Shown here one piece after another: positions 58,547-64,000 of a stretch of 64,000 nucleotides of DNA; position 1 is the first letter of the stretch, and every line of letters begins with the position of its first letter. This DNA is from Corinectria fuckeliana (lineage: Eukaryota; Ascomycota; Sordariomycetes; Hypocreales; Nectriaceae): positions 124,001 through 188,000 of the forward strand of contig WPDH01000202.1 in NCBI GenBank assembly GCA_019137255.1, in the 5' to 3' direction. The translations under genes were made by a program, and so were the position numbers. The notes under the pieces are model-generated. The model did not search any database. It saw only the letters and a list, made by a program, of their open reading frames with translations, and was not told the DNA's origin.

Positions 58547-60384
58547 AATACAGAACGGGGGCGCATCTTAGGAACGGGAAAAGCAAGTGTCTGCGAACGA
58601 GGGCTTGGAGGATGGATTTTTAGGCTGCAAGGCAATAAGGAGGGTATTAATATTCCGATGGTTACTACTACACACCATATAGTCCCTACGAACGCTTCTT
58701 TCATGTAAAAAAAAAAAAAAAAGCTCTTCGTATAATGCTCCAGACGTAAACATGGTAATTAACCCTGCTCATCTTATAAGCTGCTGTCCTTGCGCAAATT
58801 CTTCTTTGCTTCAACCAAGCTCTGCTAATGTGACGCAAGCTGAATGAGTTGCATACTTGTCCTCCAGCTGGAAAGCAGATTAAACAGTTCAGCCAGGTAG
58901 GGAAAACAGCGCCTCAAACCGCGTCTCTCACGCGTTTGTAGACAGTGTCTTGGGTGCTTGAGTTACTTAATAGACCGCACATGACAATGACAACAGTATC
59001 GGATCCTTCCTCGCCAACAGACTCCAGTACAGCAGGGCTTTCCCCGTGGATGTTTGCATCCCCCGCTGAGAGTACCAAAGGCTCGATGATGGAGTTCTCA
59101 TCTGTCACATACCAAACGTCTAAAGCCGCCACGTTTTTTGAGAAATAGGGGCTTTTGGCTGTGCTATAGGAGAAGTTCCACGGCCAAGTCTTCCCGAACC
59201 GCTTGCCGATTCCGTACTAGTATCGTCTGGTGGTCTGGAAGCCTGCCCTAGCGAAGATGGGTTTAATGCCCAGCGGCTTGACGAAGGATGAGAAATTGCC
59301 CATGAGCATGGCTCTTCCGCCTTAGCTAGCATATTACAAGACTGCATCTCACATACGCGTGGTGTTCTTGGGAGAAAGGGTATCGTGGGTAATAGACATC
59401 AGACAGTCACAGATCTTCCAATACCGCATATAGCCGATTGCCCAACTGAAGTTCCTGTTCCAGCGTTGCCTTTTTCATTTTTGAATCTTGCCTCATGGAT
59501 GCTCCGGGACAGGCAAATATTCCCACATAGGAACCATATATACATGCACGTACTGTAGAAGCGAGGGTCATCCAGTACCCCCAGGATATCGAGGCTCTCT
59601 AGCCATTTGGTAATCAGCCTTGCTTTGTCCAGCTATTGCCAGCAATAAGATTGCCCTACTGTGTGACCCGGCTGCGCGTTCCCAGTCACGACAAGGCATA
59701 GTTCGCATCCGACCCGTCCACCACTTCAACGTCTCGTATGCATTATCAAGGTGTTTCTCGGGCCTTCTAGCGATACTCTCAGTATCTTCTACACATATAA
59801 TCAATTGCTACTAGTTGACAGCGATGGTGCTCAAATGTCCCTTGATCAGGCTAAAGAGCAGTCCTTGGACTATCCCGCATACCGAGGCTCGTCCTTGTAG
59901 TCAACTGGGAGTATCTCTCAAACAAGAGCAGGCCACACATGCAGTTACGACTTCAGGTGCAGGCGATTCATCTCGGTTGAGGCTGTGTCTTTTTTTTGTG
60001 CAGGTGGTGATGGCGAGCGCCCGGGTCTTTGGCGCGTCTGAGGTAAACGTGAACTACAGTCGCAGTTGGGCAAATCGCGAGTGCGCCGACTACTCTCATC
60101 GTTTACGTTTCCTGTACACTTTAGGCTAATATGAGTAATTGGCTGGTTGATTGGCCAGGTGAGCCTGTGTCGAGTAGTTTGGATAGAGGTGAGGCTGAAG
60201 AACCACATGCAGATAAAAATGTTCTGCAGGTGGGTAACTGCAGGTGAACGAGAACTCGGTCTACGTTTTTAACAAATGAGATGAGCACCCGTTCTTGGGG
60301 CTAAAAAGTAACAAAGCGCATAATACAAATATTATTATATGTCTTGACGTGTGGTGTGAGTATGAAAGTATCCATCTACATGCA
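58547..60384. other. Intergenic with a poly-A run and an unassigned frame
   Basis: About 1.84 kb. A run of 16 A lies at 58707-58722. A protein-like minus-strand frame occurs at 58914-59303 (separate entry). The rest has no recognisable coding content. Confidence 0.5.
58914..59303 (-). pseudogene. Possible unassigned coding remnant
   Basis: From ATG at 59303 the minus strand reads MGNFSSFVKPLGIKPIFARA, then an in-frame TAG (about 59219), then GIGKRFGKTWPWNFSYSTAK and LDVWYVTDENSIIEPLVLSA to a stop at 58914. The text looks protein-like, with aromatic and charged residues spaced as in a folded protein, but I recognise no family. It may be chance or a relic with one nonsense change. Confidence 0.25.
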
Positions 60385-62079
60385 TCAGATCTTCTCCTGC
60401 CTGTCGAGCTTGCCCGCCAATGTGCCCCCGTCGAGAATACTGCCAAACATGGCAGCCTCAAACAGACGATTGACCTGCCAGGCATGATGGCTCGCATGAG
60501 CAATAAGCCAGACCATCTCCAGCACCAGGCCCCGCGTGTAAATCTCGGCCATCCGCAGCCGCGAGCTCTCGACCAGTTCGCGCTCGCGCCGCTCGTCGAC
60601 CCGGCCTCCCCTGACGTACTCCAGCGGGCCCGTGACAAGAGACCACCACAGCTCCTGGAGCAGCGGCCTCTCCTGGTTGCGATGGAGGAAATGCCGAACG
60701 TGGTCGCACGTGTCTTCGCCGTTGCATGCATATCTGCCGTCGAGAGGCCTGCTGAACCCCGTCGTGCGGAACTGCTCGTCGAACGCCTCGTCGAAGTCGG
60801 CCTCGAACTGCGGCCGAGCCGGCGTCTTTCGGGCTTTAGGCCAGCCCAGGACCGCACGCCGGAGGAACATGTGGCGGTCGTTCTGGATGTGCCATGTATA
60901 CAGCGCCGCACACATCCTGGCCACCGGCTCGTGCCACCGCTGGGTCAGCATCCTGGCCCCGGTCGCGGCGTGGGCATCGTACACCTGGCGCAGGACGTCC
61001 TCGCTCACGACGCCCGTCTCCGTCATGTCGGTGACGTTGAGGAACGAGTTCATGACCTCCGAGTTGACCAGGTCGCATCCCACGTCGACGACGTCGGTGC
61101 CCGGCGAGCTGAAGACCAAGTCGGCCATGACGGCCCCCGGGTCGAAGCCTCGCGCCATGGCCTCGGCCGCCATGCCCAGCAGGCTGCTCTCGGAGAGGGA
61201 TACGATCTGGGCGGTGCGTCGGTTGAGCCGCGCAGACTGGTTCGTCAGGTGCGCCTTGTGCTGCTCCTCCAGCGCGATCTTGCCTTGGATGTACCGCTCG
61301 CCGATCTGGACGCCGTCTCGCCGCTCGCGTCCCCCGGGCGTGCCCAGCGCGTGTGGGTCTGCCAGGCCTCTCCGCAGCAGCGGTTCCAGCGAAGGGAAGA
61401 CGTGGTTGTAACCGTGCTCGTAGTAGAAGGCCATGTCGGTCACGTAGTTGGAGAACAGGGTTGGCGCGTCGGCGGCGCCCATCAGCAGGCTGGCGATGCC
61501 ACAGCCGAACAGTGCATTGTTCGTCTTCAGGGCGTCGGGCCAGTCGGCTGCTCCGAATATGCTGAGGACCGTGTCTGAGGCCTGGCTTAACCCGCCCCCT
61601 TTCGGCGGCAGCACGTTGCCGGCTGCGTGCTGAGCTTCCTTCCAGCACTCGAGGTCAGAGGATAGCCGCATGTGGACTAACCTACGTCCTGATTCTGGGC
61701 TGGGCAAGGATGTTGTTACATCGCCCCGGGACTTGGTTTCTGACACATCCTCCCCAACGTCCCCGAACACTCCAGTGACGAAGTCTCGAGCTTGCAGGGA
61801 CAGCGTCTCCAGGTCGGCCACAGTGCCATGGCCGATTAGACTTCTCGCTTCTGAATAACCGGCATGGACGGGGAAAGGATGACCTTGTCTGGGCTTCCGG
61901 CCTAGGAGCCTTCCAAAACGCGCTCGGAGACCCTTGCCCCAGTAGTACGGGGGAATCCCAGCTGGGCTGCCCGGGAAAGCATCTTTCTTGGACGCCTTGA
62001 CCTTGATCTTGACTCCTTTAAGGGAAAACTCACCCCAGTAGCTCTGGTGAGACCAGGATAGGCACAAGGGGAAGACCAT
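60385..62079 (-). CDS. Conserved-looking 564-aa protein of unknown function
   Basis: One uninterrupted frame from ATG 62079, with a TATAAAT about 65 nt upstream. There is no signal peptide and no clear membrane span. Strong codon order and dense Trp/His content indicate a real gene. Visible features: a basic N-terminal part (about 20-70), a helix-rich core with LFSNYVTDMAFYYEHGYNHV, an acidic/Asn run at 329-341 (D-V-V-D-V-G-C-D-L-V-N-S-E), ARMLTQRWHEPVARMCAALY, and a late VLEMVWLIAHASHHAWQVNR. The 329-341 run is vaguely like the metal-binding NSE motif of class I terpene synthases, but no partner DDxxD motif in the expected place was found. I do not recognise the family, and no function is claimed. 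Confidence 0.8.
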   Translation of the reverse strand: MVFPLCLSWSHQSYWGEFSLKGVKIKVKASKKDAFPGSPAGIPPYYWGKGLRARFGRLLGRKPRQGHPFPVHAGYSEARSLIGHGTVADLETLSLQARDFVTGVFGDVGEDVSETKSRGDVTTSLPSPESGRRLVHMRLSSDLECWKEAQHAAGNVLPPKGGGLSQASDTVLSIFGAADWPDALKTNNALFGCGIASLLMGAADAPTLFSNYVTDMAFYYEHGYNHVFPSLEPLLRRGLADPHALGTPGGRERRDGVQIGERYIQGKIALEEQHKAHLTNQSARLNRRTAQIVSLSESSLLGMAAEAMARGFDPGAVMADLVFSSPGTDVVDVGCDLVNSEVMNSFLNVTDMTETGVVSEDVLRQVYDAHAATGARMLTQRWHEPVARMCAALYTWHIQNDRHMFLRRAVLGWPKARKTPARPQFEADFDEAFDEQFRTTGFSRPLDGRYACNGEDTCDHVRHFLHRNQERPLLQELWWSLVTGPLEYVRGGRVDERRERELVESSRLRMAEIYTRGLVLEMVWLIAHASHHAWQVNRLFEAAMFGSILDGGTLAGKLDRQEKI

Positions 62080-63613
62080 TTCGATCGACGGCGGGAAATT
62101 GCATGGATTGATAGCCCAGGAGTCCGAGCGCTCCTCGTCGCATTTATACTTGAACGGCTGTCATAACGTCATGTAGCCGCGCCGAAGAGGCCGGAGCTGC
62201 AGTACGCAAGAACCGCTCGAAAGAACAATACAGCAGGGATTCCATCTCACCCAGCTTGGTGTCTATCTACTTAGTGGAAAGCAGAAGAGAACTGATTCGG
62301 CAGGGCTGTCACCACGTAGGCGTAAGACCCTGGCGGGCTAGGCATTCGATTTGACCAGGAGTCCCGGCACTAAACTACCAACTATCGCCACTTTCTCATC
62401 CTTGGTACTGCACATCTTTCATCTTTTTGGCCGGGCTAATTAAGGCTCGAATGTTTACGGTACTCCGTAGTCGTCCAGGATTGCAGCCAATTGGCACGTA
62501 CTTGCCGATAGGTATGTATGTCTGTGGAGCCGCAACCCAGGTAGCTAGAGAGATCCCGAGCCTGACGATCATATCACCTCGACTATGGCGATTAACATCA
62601 GACCCAAAGGAAATACCAGAGGAAACAACCGAGACGATGAAGGGTTTGGAGCGGCAAGTTTTAGCAAGTCCTGTTTCAAGTGAGAAAGGACGACGAGGTA
62701 GAAATATGGAAATATGTCACTTGGCGCGACCACTCTGGAGATTGCTTAGCGTCAGCTTTAGCGTCCGAGCTTACAGTACTTTGGCATCGCTGCTTGCTGA
62801 CTTGGGAATAGTGGCATGTATGCGTTGTCAGCTGTCAACTGTCAACTGTCAACTGAGCCGTGAGACACTCACTAGCTGCGATGGCCTCGAGTCTGTAATG
62901 ATGCTCCCGGACTTGTAACGCGCTGTCGCCGGGCACCGATCTTACAAGACAGACCAGGGGCGGTATGTGTCTTGGCTTCGTTAATGGAGGTTACATATGT
63001 ACTTCGTAGTAGGGGCCGAAAAGCCGCCCCTACCTTGCGGAGAATCTCCTGTAAAGATGTACTATGTAAATAACCACACATTGCATTTCTCACTGAGAGA
63101 TTAAAGACTTTATCTAGCGAGGAACTCTCTAATAAATGGCTTGGATCTACCGGGGACTAATTACTCTGAACGACTGCCAGCCATCATGCACCTACTACAT
63201 AATTGGTACATAGACCTACATACACTGCTCCTACACCGCTACATCCCTACGCCCTTCATAATAATTGGTTGCTGCTAGTCATAAGGGACTAAGACTCTAT
63301 GCAGCTAGAGCTCCGAACTTCAGCTCCCGTGCACTGCGAGCCCAATCCGGATTATGCCATCCTCCTTGCCGATCAAGTCCTGCCACAGAATTATACACAC
63401 TACCCCAGCATGATATGCCAAAGTTAGTGACAGCCCAGAAATCTCACCACCTTCATCATACATAGTACACAGTAAGTGCGCCTCCGAAATAAAAAGGGTC
63501 ACTAACTTTCCCTTCCCACATGGAACAGCCTCCCTCAAACCCAGCCCCTCGACTCTGGACTGCTGCACCGCATCACACTGGACCTGCATGAAACCTATGC
63601 AGCCCAAGCCAAC
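62080..63613. other. Intergenic; short TGTCAAC tandem repeat
   Basis: About 1.5 kb. TGTCAAC occurs three times in tandem near 62831-62851. No coding frame is supported before the next HET gene. Confidence 0.5.
62142..62148 (-). promoter_or_regulatory. TATA box of the 564-aa protein gene
   Basis: Minus-strand TATAAAT about 65 nt upstream of ATG 62079. Confidence 0.45.
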
Positions 63614-64000
63614 ATGGCGTCCCCCGAAGGCGCGACGTTGATTCGGTACCGCTCCATCGACCCGACCGGCAACGAGGTGCGGCTGCTCGAGTTGCAGCGC
63701 GCCTCGACCAACGACATCAACGAGCCCATCGTGTGCCGCTTGGTGCATGAGAGGCTAAGCGACTCCTCCGAGTTCATCGGCCTCTCGGCGCTCTACGGTG
63801 ACGTCGCCGTCTCCGAACCCATCACGCTCAATGGCTCCAGGGTCGCCATCCCCGCCGACCTCGCCCAGGCGCTCCGACACGTCCGAACCCTCTTCCTGGC
63901 CCCCTCACCGCCGACTCCCAGCTCGTCTACATCGGATCTTCAAGGCCAACCGCCCCATACCGAAGTATCCCCGCCGCTGCCGCCCAAGAAAGCCCCGGGC
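63614..64000 (+). CDS. N-terminus of a HET-domain protein, cut by window end
   Basis: ATG 63614 opens 129 codons to the window edge. IRYRSIDPTGNEVRLLELQR, CRLVHERLSDSSEFIGLSAL and ITLNGSRVAIPADLAQALRH follow the first half of the HET domain (usual form FRYxxLD...IRLLxLxP...YxALSYxWG...I.l.g....v..NL..AL..lR). The usual SYxWG is SALYG here, so the conserved Trp is missing. After VRTLFLAPS the sequence becomes Pro/Ser-rich (about residues 97-129), often an inserted disordered segment before the rest of the HET domain. Its role would be allorecognition signalling. The rest lies outside the window, so completeness is unknown. Confidence 0.75.
   Translation, partial: MASPEGATLIRYRSIDPTGNEVRLLELQRASTNDINEPIVCRLVHERLSDSSEFIGLSALYGDVAVSEPITLNGSRVAIPADLAQALRHVRTLFLAPSPPTPSSSTSDLQGQPPHTEVSPPLPPKKAPG

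Noticed and set aside
60295..61578. 427-codon plus-strand ORF opposite the 564-aa gene
   Set aside because: Antisense shadow of the high-GC minus-strand gene; composition (Arg/Val/His-rich) is typical of such shadows.

Overview
The window is nuclear DNA of a filamentous ascomycete (Pezizomycotina, most likely Sordariomycetes-like; the exact taxon cannot be read from the sequence). Evidence: genes interrupted by short introns of about 47-90 nt with fungal splice signals, Zn2Cys6 transcription factors, HET-domain and NACHT-type self-recognition genes, a cellobiose dehydrogenase, a PL9 pectate lyase, and stop codons and repeat differences of the C-to-T/G-to-A kind expected from RIP (repeat-induced point mutation). 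Genes are far apart and the window looks like accessory, gene-poor chromosome.

Layout. 1-2127 (-): HET-domain gene with one internal stop, running off the left edge. 2882-6579: secreted BBE-like flavin oxidase and secreted lactonase, divergently transcribed. 6945-7620 (-): aminotransferase relic. 7797-10554 (-): Zn2Cys6 regulator. 11250-11760 (-): relic of a LaeA-like methyltransferase. 13684-14940 (+): polytopic membrane protein resembling AscI/AscF-type membrane terpene cyclases. 16503-18142 (+): amino acid permease with a GC-AG intron. 18510-19097 (-): secreted EthD protein. 21880-23113 (-): PL9 pectate lyase. 25582-27358 (+): DHA1 drug/H+ antiporter. 29018-29355 (+): first ~75 codons of a P450nor-like gene, cut off at an AT-rich block (29356-30729). 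30730-31830 (+): SHB17-like histidine phosphatase, complete except for a stop at codon 4. 33685-34447 (-): DUF899 protein. 35166-36156 (+): double GFA-domain protein. 37860-40324 (+): cellobiose dehydrogenase. 41849-44458 (+): wrecked NACHT/STAND gene. 45109-47521 (-): second Zn2Cys6 regulator, with a 285-bp MITE-like element behind its promoter. 50066-51631 (+): MATE-like transporter. 51815-53554 (-): decayed copy of a fungal family of unknown function. 53837-55702 (+): acyltransferase-3 membrane protein. 57281-58546 (+): secreted beta-helix protein with a His/Asp-rich N-terminus. 60385-62079 (-): 564-aa protein of unknown function. 63614-end (+): start of another HET-domain gene.

Two themes join the genes. 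One is extracellular carbohydrate attack: oxidase plus lactonase, cellobiose dehydrogenase, pectate lyase, and a beta-helix protein; lactones made by the oxidases are plausible substrates of the lactonase. The other is gene decay: at least seven genes are disabled or fragmentary (two of them by a single apparent nonsense change), mixed with AT-rich and repeat DNA and bracketed by HET genes. I see no CRISPR array, rRNA or convincing tRNA, and no compact biosynthetic cluster.
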